Source of the DNA: a virus
Reading direction: 5' to 3' (one strand)
Length of the DNA: 36,498 nucleotides
IMG/VR virus record: IMGVR_UViG_3300042905_005792
Coordinates: 1-36,498 of that record
The notes under the pieces: generated by a model
Database searches by the model: none
What the model saw: the letters and a program-made list of their open reading frames with translations, nothing else
What the model was told of the DNA's origin: nothing
Made by a program: the position numbers and the translations under genes
In this document: positions 26,759 through 35,258 of the stretch, in pieces
Layout of the letters: each line of letters starts with the position of its first letter
Numbering within the stretch: position 1 is the first letter of the stretch

Positions 26759-29292
26759 TGACAAACTTTTACACAAATGTGCAAGCCGTTGGTAGCAACA
26801 TACTTTTCAGAGGTGTTGTAAACGGCAAAAAAATCAAAAATAAGATCGCCTATCAACCAAGACTTTTCGAACTTGCAAAAAAGGTTACACCATATACCAC
26901 TTTAAATGGTGAATATCTTCAAGAAATAAAATTCGATTCGATGAGAGAAGCCCGAGATTACCTTCGTCAATTTGAAGGTGTCTCTGGCAAAAAAATCTAT
27001 GGCAATTCAAGATTCGAATATGCATTCATTGCTGACCAATATAAAGGTATGATCGAATGGGATTTAGATAAAATTTCAATCGCTATTCTAGATATTGAGG
27101 TCGGATCAGAGAATGGATTTCCAGATCCATATCAAGCAAATGAACCAGTTACAGCAATTTCTGTCAAGTATGTAAATGGGGATATTTACGTTTTTGGTTG
27201 TGGTGACTATAAAGTAAAGGGTGAAGAACGATACACTAAATGTGTAGATGAATATAATCTTCTAAAGTTCTTTTTGAAATTGTGGGAACAGAAATGCCCA
27301 GATATTCTAACAGGCTGGAATACTAAGTTTTTTGATATTCCATATCTTGTTAATCGCATGAGGAAAATTCTAGGTCCTGATGAAGCAAAAAAGCTTTCAC
27401 CTTGGAATATGATTTCTGAACGGGAAGCATATGTCATGAATCGAAAAATGACTGTGTATGAATTGGTTGGTATTGGTGATTTTGATTATCTTGAACTATA
27501 CAAGTGGTATTCACCCAGTGGTAAATCACAGGAATCATACCGTTTAGATAATATTGCAAACGTAGAAATTGGTGAAAAGAAGATTGATTATTCAGAATAT
27601 GAATCATTACATCAACTTTATAGACTCGATTTTCAAAAGTTCATTGAATATAACATTAAAGACGTAGAGCTTATTCTAAAGCTGGATGATAAGTTAAAGT
27701 TGCTTGAACTCGGTATTACTCTTGCATATGACACAAAGTGCAACTACGATGATGTGTTTGCACAAACAAGAATGTGGGATGCACTGACGTATAATCACCT
27801 TCTTGAAAATAAAATTATAGTTCCGCCGAGGGTAATTAAAGAAAAAGATGCGGCATTTGAAGGTGCTTATGTAAAAGAACCTCAAGTCGGAATGCATGAG
27901 TGGGTTGCATCATTTGACCTTAATAGTCTTTACCCACACCTCATGATGCAATATAATATTTCACCAGAAACTCTTATCGAGCCAGAGAAATACACTCAAG
28001 AAATGAGAGATGTACTATCTCAAGGTGTTTCTGTCGATAAACTTTTGCATAAAAAAATCGATACATCAAGTTTGGAAAATGTGACTTTGACTCCGAATGG
28101 GCAATTTTTTAGAACTGATTTTCAGGGCTTTCTACCAAAAATGATGGAAGAAATGTACGAAGACAGGAAAAAATTTAAGAAGTTAATGTTGACCGCAAAA
28201 CAAGAGAAAGAAAAAGAAACAAATGAAAGCAAAAAATATGAGATTGAAAAGCGTATTGCTCGTTACAACAATCTACAACTTGCAAAAAAAGTTTCTCTAA
28301 ACTCCGCTTACGGTGCTTTGGGGAGTCAGTATTTTCGTTTCTATGATTTGCGCATGGCTCTTGGTGTTACAACTGCTGGGCAATTAAGTATTCGTTGGAT
28401 CGAAAAGAAGATGAATGAATACATGAACAATCTGTTGAAGACGGATAAAGATTTCATAATTGCTTCCGATACTGATTCAATTTATCTAAGATTGTCAGAA
28501 CTTGTGTATAAAGTTTATGGTGCTGAAAACAAGATTGAATTACCCAAAAGCAAAGTCATAGAGTTTATGGATCGCGTATGTGAACAAAAGATTCAACCTT
28601 TTATTGATAAATCATATGAAGAATTGGCACATTACGTTCATGCATATGCACAAAAAATGCAAATGAAGCGTGAAGCTTTGGCTGACAAAGGTATCTGGAC
28701 GGCAAAGAAACGGTACATCATGCATGTATACAATAATGAAGGTGTACAATATTCTGAGCCTGACATGAAAGTGATGGGTCTAGAAATGATTAAATCTTCC
28801 ACGCCCGCGCCTGTGCGTGGTAAAATGAAAGAGGCTTTGCAGATAATGATGAAAGGTAAAGAAAGTGATATTCACCTTTTCATCGAGAACTTTAGGAAAT
28901 ATTTTAAAACATTGCCACCAGAAGATATTTCATTTCCCAGAGGTATAAATGGTTTGAAGGAGTACCATAACAAAACCACAATTTATTCAAAAGGTACGCC
29001 AATTCATGTTAAGGGTGCATTACTATATAATAAGTATCTTGAAGAAAAATCATTGACAAAAAAATATCCTTTTATTCAAGAAGGTGAAAAGATAAAGTTT
29101 GCATATTTAAAACAGCCAAATCCAATTAAAGACACCGTAATTTCTTTTCCAAATATTTTACCACCCGAATTCAATCTTCAAAGCTTTATTGATTATGATA
29201 TGCAATTCGAAAAAACTTTTTTAGATCCAATTAAAGTTGTTTTGGAATGTATGGGTTGGTCTACACATAAAACCGTTTCATTATTTGACTAA
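26758..29292 (+). CDS. 43: Family B DNA polymerase gp43
   Basis: The 844-residue replicative polymerase has the 3'-5' exonuclease motif LDIEV (Asp112, Glu114, the same numbers as T4), Exo II around GWNTKFFDIPYL, motif A SFDLNSLYPHLM (Asp387), motif B KKVSLNSAYGALGSQ and motif C SDTDSIYL (Asp571, Asp573). The C-terminus ends THKTVSLFD, the clamp-binding tail. It is about 50 residues shorter than T4 gp43. No intein or intron interrupts it. RegA in this phage probably represses it, as in T4. Confidence 0.97.
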   Translation: MTNFYTNVQAVGSNILFRGVVNGKKIKNKIAYQPRLFELAKKVTPYTTLNGEYLQEIKFDSMREARDYLRQFEGVSGKKIYGNSRFEYAFIADQYKGMIEWDLDKISIAILDIEVGSENGFPDPYQANEPVTAISVKYVNGDIYVFGCGDYKVKGEERYTKCVDEYNLLKFFLKLWEQKCPDILTGWNTKFFDIPYLVNRMRKILGPDEAKKLSPWNMISEREAYVMNRKMTVYELVGIGDFDYLELYKWYSPSGKSQESYRLDNIANVEIGEKKIDYSEYESLHQLYRLDFQKFIEYNIKDVELILKLDDKLKLLELGITLAYDTKCNYDDVFAQTRMWDALTYNHLLENKIIVPPRVIKEKDAAFEGAYVKEPQVGMHEWVASFDLNSLYPHLMMQYNISPETLIEPEKYTQEMRDVLSQGVSVDKLLHKKIDTSSLENVTLTPNGQFFRTDFQGFLPKMMEEMYEDRKKFKKLMLTAKQEKEKETNESKKYEIEKRIARYNNLQLAKKVSLNSAYGALGSQYFRFYDLRMALGVTTAGQLSIRWIEKKMNEYMNNLLKTDKDFIIASDTDSIYLRLSELVYKVYGAENKIELPKSKVIEFMDRVCEQKIQPFIDKSYEELAHYVHAYAQKMQMKREALADKGIWTAKKRYIMHVYNNEGVQYSEPDMKVMGLEMIKSSTPAPVRGKMKEALQIMMKGKESDIHLFIENFRKYFKTLPPEDISFPRGINGLKEYHNKTTIYSKGTPIHVKGALLYNKYLEEKSLTKKYPFIQEGEKIKFAYLKQPNPIKDTVISFPNILPPEFNLQSFIDYDMQFEKTFLDPIKVVLECMGWSTHKTVSLFD

Positions 29293-29301
29293 GGGCACAA
29301 A

Positions 29302-30351
29302 ATGAGTATTCTTGAAAAAATTAAGAAAAATTCTAGCATTAAAGAATCTGCTATTCTTTCTAAGTCAAAATTTTTTACACAGAAAGATATGATTCCTACT
29401 TCTATTCCTATCATCAATGTGGCTTTGAGTGGGCGACTTGATGGTGGGCTAACACCTGGGCTAACGATGTGGGCAGGTCCATCAAAACATTTCAAGACGG
29501 CTTTTAGTTTACTGATGGCAAAATCTTATTTGGAAAAATATGAAGATTCCGCACTATTGTATTATGATTCAGAATTCGGTACGCCTCAATCGTATTTCGA
29601 CACTTTTGGCATCAATACTGATAGAGTTTTGCATACTCCCATCACAGATATTGAACAACTAAAATTCGATATTATGAACCAACTTCAAAATTTAGAACGA
29701 GGTGAACATCTAATTATTGTTGTCGATTCAATTGGCAATCTTGCTTCGAAGAAAGAAGTTGAAGATGCTTTAGAACAAAAGTCTGTTGCAGATATGAGTA
29801 GAGCAAAACAAATCAAATCTCTTTTTCGTATGGTAACCCCTCACCTTACGATGAAAGACATTCCAATGGTAGTTGTCAATCACACGTATAAAGAAATTGG
29901 AATGTTTCCTAAAGATATTGTTGGTGGCGGAACAGGCTCTTATTATTCTGCTGACAATATTTTCATTATTGGCCGACAACAAGAGAAAGAAGGAACAGAA
30001 ATTGTCGGGTACAATTTTATCATCAACGTCGAGAAATCAAGATATGTCAAAGAAAAATCTAAAATACCTGTTACTGTATCTTTTGATGGTGGCATTAGTA
30101 AGTGGTCTGGCCTTTTGGATATCGCATTGGAATCCGGGCATATTATCAAGCCCTCAAATGGTTGGTATTCAAAAGTAGACATGGAAACTGGAGAAGTGGA
30201 AGATCAAAAATTTCGTGAAAAGGATACAAACACGAGAGACTTTTGGATGCCAATACTAAAACAAGAATCATTTCAAAATTTTATTAAAAACAAATATCAA
30301 GTTGCAGCCGGTGAAATAATCCAAACTGAAGAGGAAGAAAATGCAATTTAA
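29302..30351 (+). CDS. uvsX: UvsX recombinase (RecA-like)
   Basis: The protein has 349 residues with the phage-type Walker A AGPSKHFKT (58-66), LYYDSEFGTPQSYF, Walker B LIIVVDSIGN and the L2-region MVVVNHTYKEIG. UvsX forms filaments on single-stranded DNA and does strand exchange; UvsY and UvsW, encoded at the left end, act with it. T4 UvsX has SKSFKS in the Walker loop. It overlaps the next small gene by 11 bases. The C-terminus is acidic (TEEEENAI). Confidence 0.96.
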   Translation: MSILEKIKKNSSIKESAILSKSKFFTQKDMIPTSIPIINVALSGRLDGGLTPGLTMWAGPSKHFKTAFSLLMAKSYLEKYEDSALLYYDSEFGTPQSYFDTFGINTDRVLHTPITDIEQLKFDIMNQLQNLERGEHLIIVVDSIGNLASKKEVEDALEQKSVADMSRAKQIKSLFRMVTPHLTMKDIPMVVVNHTYKEIGMFPKDIVGGGTGSYYSADNIFIIGRQQEKEGTEIVGYNFIINVEKSRYVKEKSKIPVTVSFDGGISKWSGLLDIALESGHIIKPSNGWYSKVDMETGEVEDQKFREKDTNTRDFWMPILKQESFQNFIKNKYQVAAGEIIQTEEEENAI

Positions 30352-30664
30352 AGAAGGTGTTGATTACAACTATGTAATTCCGGAAAACGAAGATACAACA
30401 GTTGGTATAAGGTTGTTAACAGGTCCTTTTACAGACGTTGTTTATCAATATGGTAAAGTAAAGTTTGAAGAGGGTGTTAATGATGACATTTATCTAGGAT
30501 TCATTTATAATATCATAGAGTCACCTTATGAGAAAGATTATTTGGGTGAAAATTTCAAAAATTATATTGGTGACATTCTTGTAGCAATCATGTCACAAAA
30601 CATTGAAAAAGGACTTCTAGATGAGGCTGGAACAGACTATATTGAGGACTCTGATACAAAGTGA
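30341..30664 (+). CDS. Conserved protein at the position of T4 gene 40
   Basis: The 107-residue acidic protein (KEGVDYNYVIPENEDTTVGI, then VVYQYGKVKFEEGVNDDIYL and FKNYIGDILVAIMSQNIEKG) lies between uvsX and 41, just where T4 has gene 40, an assembly factor for the head vertex. I cannot show similarity to T4 gp40; cyanophages have a hypothetical gene here too. GAGGAAG precedes the ATG. It overlaps uvsX by 11 and gene 41 by 44 bases, indicating tight coupling. Confidence 0.75.
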   Translation: MQFKEGVDYNYVIPENEDTTVGIRLLTGPFTDVVYQYGKVKFEEGVNDDIYLGFIYNIIESPYEKDYLGENFKNYIGDILVAIMSQNIEKGLLDEAGTDYIEDSDTK

Positions 30665-32000
30665 AGATTTCCTTAGAAAAGTTCTTCCGTTTATTAAAGA
30701 TGAATATTTTTCCGATAGAGTTGAAAAGTATATCTTTAAACAAATAAATGAATATGCAAATCAATACAATACCACTCCGTCTGTAGAAGCTTTAATACTT
30801 GCCTCAAAAGAGAGTAAGAACATCACTGATGAGGAATTTAAAAATTGTGAAGAATATCTAAATGAAATACAAAAACATAATCGAGAGTTGGAAAAGCCAA
30901 ATCAAGAATGGTTAATTGACAAAACCGAAAAGTTTTGCCAGGAAAAAGCAATTTATAATGCAGTTAGAAATTCAATCACAATCTTAGAGGGTAAAGATAA
31001 AACCAACGACAAAGGTTCAATACCAAAACTATTGTCAGATGCTCTTGCTGTAAGCTTTGACAATTCAATTGGGCATGATTATTTGGAGAACTCCGATGAA
31101 CGATATGAATTCTATCACCGAAAAGAGGAACGAATCCCGTTCGACCTTGAATTTTTCAACAAGATCACCAAAGGAGGTCTCCCTGCCAAGACACTTAACA
31201 TTGCTCTTGCTGGGACCGGTGTTGGTAAGTCTCTTTTCATGTGTCATGTTGCCGCTGGTTGTATGTCGCAAGGAAAAAATGTTTTATACATCACCCTTGA
31301 AATGGCAGAGGAAAAAATAGCAGAACGTATAGATGCAAATCTTTTGAACGTCTCTATAGACAATCTAATGGAATTACCAAAAGATATATATGATAAGAAA
31401 GTGAAACGTGTCAAAGAAATGACAACAGGCAAATTGATTATCAAAGAATATCCAACGGCATCAGCTTCAGCAATCCACTTTAGAACACTTCTGAATGAAC
31501 TCAACCTTAAAAGGAATTTTGTTCCTGATATCATTTTTATTGATTATCTTAACATCTGCTGTTCTTCACGAATTAAAGCGGGAGCGAATGTTAACTCTTA
31601 TACTTACGTCAAATCTATTGCAGAAGAGTTACGAGGATTGGCTGTTGAGTTTGGGGTGCCAATTGTTTCAGCTACCCAAACAACACGAAGCGGATACACA
31701 AACTCAGATCCAGGGCTTGAAGACACCAGTGAAAGTTTTGGTTTGCCGGCTACAGCAGACCTGATGTTTGCTTTGATTTCATCAGAAGAACTTGAGGCCC
31801 TTAATCAAATCATGGTCAAACAGTTGAAGAATCGGTATTCTGATCCGACAACACACAAAAGGTTTGTTCTTGGTATTGATAGGTCTAAGATGAAGCTATA
31901 TGATGTTGAACAGGATGCGCAGATGGGTATTGCGGATGCTGGGCAACAATATGTGCCACAAGAAAAACCAAAAAATAAATTTGGAGGATTCAAAGTATAA
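30621..32000 (+). CDS. 41: Replicative DNA helicase gp41 (DnaB-like)
   Basis: The 459-residue helicase matches T4 gp41 along its length: KVLPFIKDEYFSDRVEKYIF, SVEAL-like hinge, IPFDLEFFNKITKGGLPAKTLN, Walker A AGTGVGKS (about 197-204), LYITLEMAEEKIAERIDANLL, Walker B DIIFIDYLNIC and SESFGLPATADLMFALI. It unwinds the fork on the lagging strand. Primase gp61 is not in the window. The ATG at 30621 has AAGGA 7 bases upstream. The stop codon is part of the TATAAATA late promoter for the following gene. Confidence 0.96.
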   Translation: MRLEQTILRTLIQSEDFLRKVLPFIKDEYFSDRVEKYIFKQINEYANQYNTTPSVEALILASKESKNITDEEFKNCEEYLNEIQKHNRELEKPNQEWLIDKTEKFCQEKAIYNAVRNSITILEGKDKTNDKGSIPKLLSDALAVSFDNSIGHDYLENSDERYEFYHRKEERIPFDLEFFNKITKGGLPAKTLNIALAGTGVGKSLFMCHVAAGCMSQGKNVLYITLEMAEEKIAERIDANLLNVSIDNLMELPKDIYDKKVKRVKEMTTGKLIIKEYPTASASAIHFRTLLNELNLKRNFVPDIIFIDYLNICCSSRIKAGANVNSYTYVKSIAEELRGLAVEFGVPIVSATQTTRSGYTNSDPGLEDTSESFGLPATADLMFALISSEELEALNQIMVKQLKNRYSDPTTHKRFVLGIDRSKMKLYDVEQDAQMGIADAGQQYVPQEKPKNKFGGFKV

Positions 32001-32003
32001 ATA
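31996..32003 (+). promoter_or_regulatory. T4-type late promoter
   Basis: TATAAATA is an exact match to the gp55-dependent T4 late promoter and lies 31 bases before the next ATG. It overlaps the last codons of gene 41 and marks the switch from replication genes to late accessory genes. Confidence 0.88.
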
Positions 32004-32033
32004 TGCAGACCATATATGATTTAAGGAATTTAA

Positions 32034-32783
32034 ATGGCTGCACAACAAGGATTTCAATATGAAATTAATGCTGCTAATGTTTTAAAACCAATGGGATTTG
32101 TACCAAAAAATTTCATGCCTGCCGGTGCTGGACACAATCAACCTGATTTAATGTTAGAACATAAAGGTAAAAAGTCTGGTTGCGAGTTAAAAATAACAGC
32201 AGCATCCGCAGGATCATTAGTATTAAAATACAACATAAAAAATAAAAATAGCCCCTGGTCTTTTGGTGAAATATCAGACGATGATGCAGAAAAAAAATTT
32301 ATTAAAGATTTGGCAGATGAAATAGATTTATTTAAGATTTTAAAAAAAGAATGGAAAGAAATTCCTTTTAAAAGAGAAAAAGATGCTCTTTGGAACGCAA
32401 CGGCAGGAAAACTAACAAAGAAACAACAATACGAAAGAGACAGAGATACCTTTCCTGATGTAAGAGGTGAAATACCTGCTAATAAAATAGAACAGTATTA
32501 CAATAAAAAAGATACATATTATGTAAATGTGGGTACGCATGGTTTTTATTTAATGGGTTCCAAAAATCCTCTTGATCTAAAAGATGTTCCGACATTTGGT
32601 TCTTCAGCAAAAGCAATATATCGAGCAAGGGTACAATACAAAGGAAGCGATAACTACCAATTCACTTTCGAGATGCAATTTTCAATACCGGCAGCAAAAA
32701 AATCTCCTTTTAATATAGCACCTGTAGACGGTAAAACAGTTAATATTATCAAAAATAAATTAGATTTATCCTGTTTCATTTAA
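32034..32783 (+). CDS. Probable PD-(D/E)XK-fold nuclease
   Basis: The 249-residue protein has an N-terminal helix GFQYEINAANVLKPMG (Glu10), then GHNQPDLMLEHKGKKSG and CELKITAAS, so Asp38 and Glu51-x-Lys53 form a PD-(D/E)XK catalytic core with a short spacer. The middle is lysine-rich and the C-terminal half (GEIPANKIEQYYNKKDTYYV onward) is unrecognised. Similar proteins occur in cyanophages as hypotheticals; a restriction-like or Holliday-junction nuclease is possible. Late expression from TATAAATA at 31996 fits a DNA processing role before packaging. AAGGAAT (32025-32031) precedes the ATG. Confidence 0.65.
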   Translation: MAAQQGFQYEINAANVLKPMGFVPKNFMPAGAGHNQPDLMLEHKGKKSGCELKITAASAGSLVLKYNIKNKNSPWSFGEISDDDAEKKFIKDLADEIDLFKILKKEWKEIPFKREKDALWNATAGKLTKKQQYERDRDTFPDVRGEIPANKIEQYYNKKDTYYVNVGTHGFYLMGSKNPLDLKDVPTFGSSAKAIYRARVQYKGSDNYQFTFEMQFSIPAAKKSPFNIAPVDGKTVNIIKNKLDLSCFI

Positions 32784-32797
32784 GGAAAACAATTGTT

Positions 32798-33535
32798 ATG
32801 AAACCTTTGATCACAATAATTACTCCAACAACCGGTAATGTACACTTAGCAAAAGCTGTTCGGTCCATAGAAAGCCAAACATACGACAAAATACAATATC
32901 TGATTGTAGTGGATGGTAAAACAAGAGAAGAAAAAACCTCTCAGATATTATCAACACTTGATTGTAAACGATTTGATACCATTGTTTTACCCCAACCAAC
33001 AGGGTTCGATCAATATAACGGGCACAGAATTTATGGTGCTATGACATATATTGCGGAAGGTGACTTCTTGTGTTTTTTGGATGAAGATAACTGGTATGAA
33101 CCAAATCATATTGAAACTCTTGTCGAATCTGTTCAAGGAAAAACCTGGGCTTATTCTTTGAGAAAAATTGTCGACCAAGAAAATAATTTCATTTGTAATG
33201 ATGATTGTGAATCATTAGGTATATGGAAATCAGTTTTAAATGATCATTTTGTAGATGTTGGTTGTTACATGTTACCCAAAAAATTAGCACTTCAATTTTC
33301 TCCTGGATGGTATAGGAGAGCCAGACACCCGCAAGAGCAGCCAGAGGTTGATAGGCTATTGTCACACATTTTATTCACTCAATTGCCACATGAACAAGCA
33401 GCAACTAATGGGCAATATACATTAAACTACAGAGTTGCCAGTAGAGGTGACTCTGTTCAAGGATCTTTTTTTGAAAAAGGTAATGAACACATGAAAAATA
33501 TTATGAATGGAGAATACCCATGGAGAAAGATTTAA
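32798..33535 (+). CDS. Family 2 glycosyltransferase
   Basis: The 245-residue GT-A protein has the GT2 start PLITIITPTTGNVHLAKAVRSIESQTY, a YLIVVDGK strand, the metal motif FLCFLDEDNWYEPNHIETLV and a C-terminal SRGDSVQGSFF. It transfers an activated sugar to an unknown acceptor. It follows the nuclease candidate after 14 bases, probably on the same late transcript, and overlaps the next glycosyltransferase-like gene by 16 bases. The spread of such genes to the end of the window suggests glycan decoration of virions or host surface. Confidence 0.85.
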   Translation: MKPLITIITPTTGNVHLAKAVRSIESQTYDKIQYLIVVDGKTREEKTSQILSTLDCKRFDTIVLPQPTGFDQYNGHRIYGAMTYIAEGDFLCFLDEDNWYEPNHIETLVESVQGKTWAYSLRKIVDQENNFICNDDCESLGIWKSVLNDHFVDVGCYMLPKKLALQFSPGWYRRARHPQEQPEVDRLLSHILFTQLPHEQAATNGQYTLNYRVASRGDSVQGSFFEKGNEHMKNIMNGEYPWRKI

Positions 33536-34404
33536 TTATAGGAGCATTCACAAATTACACAGATTATGATGTGTTGAAGCCGTGGGTGCAATCAATTAAA
33601 GACACAGGTTTTGATGGTGACATTGTATTATCAGCAATCGATGCTACCGACACGATTGTTCAAAAACTAGAGTCGGAAGGCGTAAAAGTCATAAGAGCCG
33701 GTAATCCTCAAAAGATGATGGTTCACATGTTGAGATTCCTTTCAATTTATGATTATCTAAAAAGTAATAAAAACAAATACCGTTTTGTGGTGACAACAGA
33801 TGTAAGAGATGTTATTTTTCAAAGCAATCCAATTGATTTCATTAAAACAAAATTTTATAATATTGGATTAATTGCGGCATCTGAAGCAATTAAAATAAAA
33901 GACGAAAAATGGAATCGTGAAAACATTATTAAAAATTTTGGGCAGTATTTTTATAATGATGTTTCTGAGAGAGAAGTTTTAAATGTGGGGCTAATTGCAG
34001 GAAAAGCCGAACTCGTGAAAGACCTTTGTTTCACACTCTTTCAAATGTCTTCAAATCGCCCAGACTGGGTAGCCGATCAAGCCGCATATAATATGATACT
34101 TTCATTTGAACCTTGGAAAACAAAGTGTGCCATTTTGAAATTGAGAGATGCGTGGGCACTCAATGCCCACGTTACAAATAAACCCGATCAAATGGAAGAA
34201 TTCGGTCCATATTTATTAGAAGATCGCCCCTATATGAATGAGAATGGTAAAGTTGTAAATTCAGAAGGAAAACCTTTTGTTATTGTTCATCAATATGATA
34301 GAATTCCACAATGGATGGAATATTTCTCTAAAAAATATGGAATAAAAATTACAAAAGATACAAATACTGGCACATCACCTAAATACTTCCTATACAAATC
34401 ATAA
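33520..34404 (+). CDS. GT-A-like glycosyltransferase
   Basis: The 294-residue protein starts DLIIGAFTNYTDYDVLKPWV and has RFVVTTDVRDVIFQSNP near residue 90, where DVRD is a DxD-type metal motif, then LNVGLIAGKAELV and DWVADQAAYNM. This layout is that of GT-A transferases of the nucleotide-diphospho-sugar superfamily whose exact family I cannot name. The C-terminal region contains FVIVHQYDR and ends at a basic YFLYKS. It overlaps the upstream gene, and a late promoter lies right after its stop. Confidence 0.72.
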   Translation: MEKDLIIGAFTNYTDYDVLKPWVQSIKDTGFDGDIVLSAIDATDTIVQKLESEGVKVIRAGNPQKMMVHMLRFLSIYDYLKSNKNKYRFVVTTDVRDVIFQSNPIDFIKTKFYNIGLIAASEAIKIKDEKWNRENIIKNFGQYFYNDVSEREVLNVGLIAGKAELVKDLCFTLFQMSSNRPDWVADQAAYNMILSFEPWKTKCAILKLRDAWALNAHVTNKPDQMEEFGPYLLEDRPYMNENGKVVNSEGKPFVIVHQYDRIPQWMEYFSKKYGIKITKDTNTGTSPKYFLYKS

Positions 34405-34407
34405 TTT

Positions 34408-34415
34408 TATAAATA
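34408..34415 (+). promoter_or_regulatory. T4-type late promoter
   Basis: Exact TATAAATA, 12 bases upstream of the ATG at 34428. The leader is very short, only about 6-8 bases if transcription starts 5-6 bases after the box, so a ribosome site on the transcript would be minimal. Confidence 0.85.
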
Positions 34416-34427
34416 TGAGGCTTTGAA

Positions 34428-35258
34428 ATGAATAAAATCACATTAGTTACCGCTTTCTATGATATTGGGCGCGGTGACTGGTCAACAAATGTCCACAAAA
34501 ATGGTGGGCCTCTTCCGCATTATCTCCAACGATCCGTTGACAAATACATCGAACATTTCACGAGAATGTGTGAAATTGAAACTGAAATAATTGTTTACAC
34601 TTCACCGGATTTGGTTGAACGTCTTTCAAATGTTTCTCCTAACGTAAAAGTTGTTTCATATGATTACGAGAATGAACAACAGGAACTAAGAGAAAAAATT
34701 CACAACATTCAAAGTTCTCCAGAATTTACAAGGAGAATCAATCCTTATCAAGTTCGAAATCCTGAATATTGGTCAAAAGATTATGTTGGAGTTACCTCAC
34801 TCAAAGCTTTTTATGTTTATGACGCTTTTGAAAAGGGGCTCATTACTAATGATTGGGCATCATGGATCGATTTTGGATATTGTAGAGATGATGAACATAT
34901 TCCTAAATCAAAAAAATGGGAATACGATTTTACTCCAGGAAAAATGCATTTCTTTAATTACAGGGAACCTGTATTGTCAAGAGCGATGGAGCAAATTCAA
35001 ACGGCCGTTCTGAATAACCTTGTTTATATTATTGGTGGAGTTTTTGTAGGAGAAAAAGAACAATGGTGCATGCTCAAAACACACATGGAAAAATCTTTAA
35101 ACGTTCTTTTTGAAAACAACTTGGTCGATGATGATCAGGGGCTTTTGCTCATGTCCTACTTCAGAAATCCCGAAAAATATGAACTTCATAAAATGCCTCT
35201 AGATCAGGATATTGAGCAAGTTCGTTCGATTTTGAGGAGATTTAACAAACATGAATAA
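34428..35258 (+). CDS. HtrL/YibB-type glycosyltransferase-like protein
   Basis: The 276-residue protein opens VTAFYDIGRGDW (7-18), followed by LPHYLQRSVDKYIEHFTRM and EIIVYTSPDL, the hallmark of the HtrL/YibB family tied to lipopolysaccharide loci in bacteria. WASWIDFGYCRD near residue 143 would be the sugar- or metal-binding part, and IIGGVFVGEK and VDDDQGLLL follow. The family is thought to be a GT-A transferase. The gene is behind an exact late promoter and overlaps the HAD-nucleotidyltransferase gene by 8 bases. Confidence 0.8.
   Translation: MNKITLVTAFYDIGRGDWSTNVHKNGGPLPHYLQRSVDKYIEHFTRMCEIETEIIVYTSPDLVERLSNVSPNVKVVSYDYENEQQELREKIHNIQSSPEFTRRINPYQVRNPEYWSKDYVGVTSLKAFYVYDAFEKGLITNDWASWIDFGYCRDDEHIPKSKKWEYDFTPGKMHFFNYREPVLSRAMEQIQTAVLNNLVYIIGGVFVGEKEQWCMLKTHMEKSLNVLFENNLVDDDQGLLLMSYFRNPEKYELHKMPLDQDIEQVRSILRRFNKHE

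Noticed and set aside
29873-30178. 101-codon plus-strand ORF inside uvsX
   Set aside because: Alternative frame of a conserved recombinase; hydrophobic stretch is a by-product of the uvsX codons.
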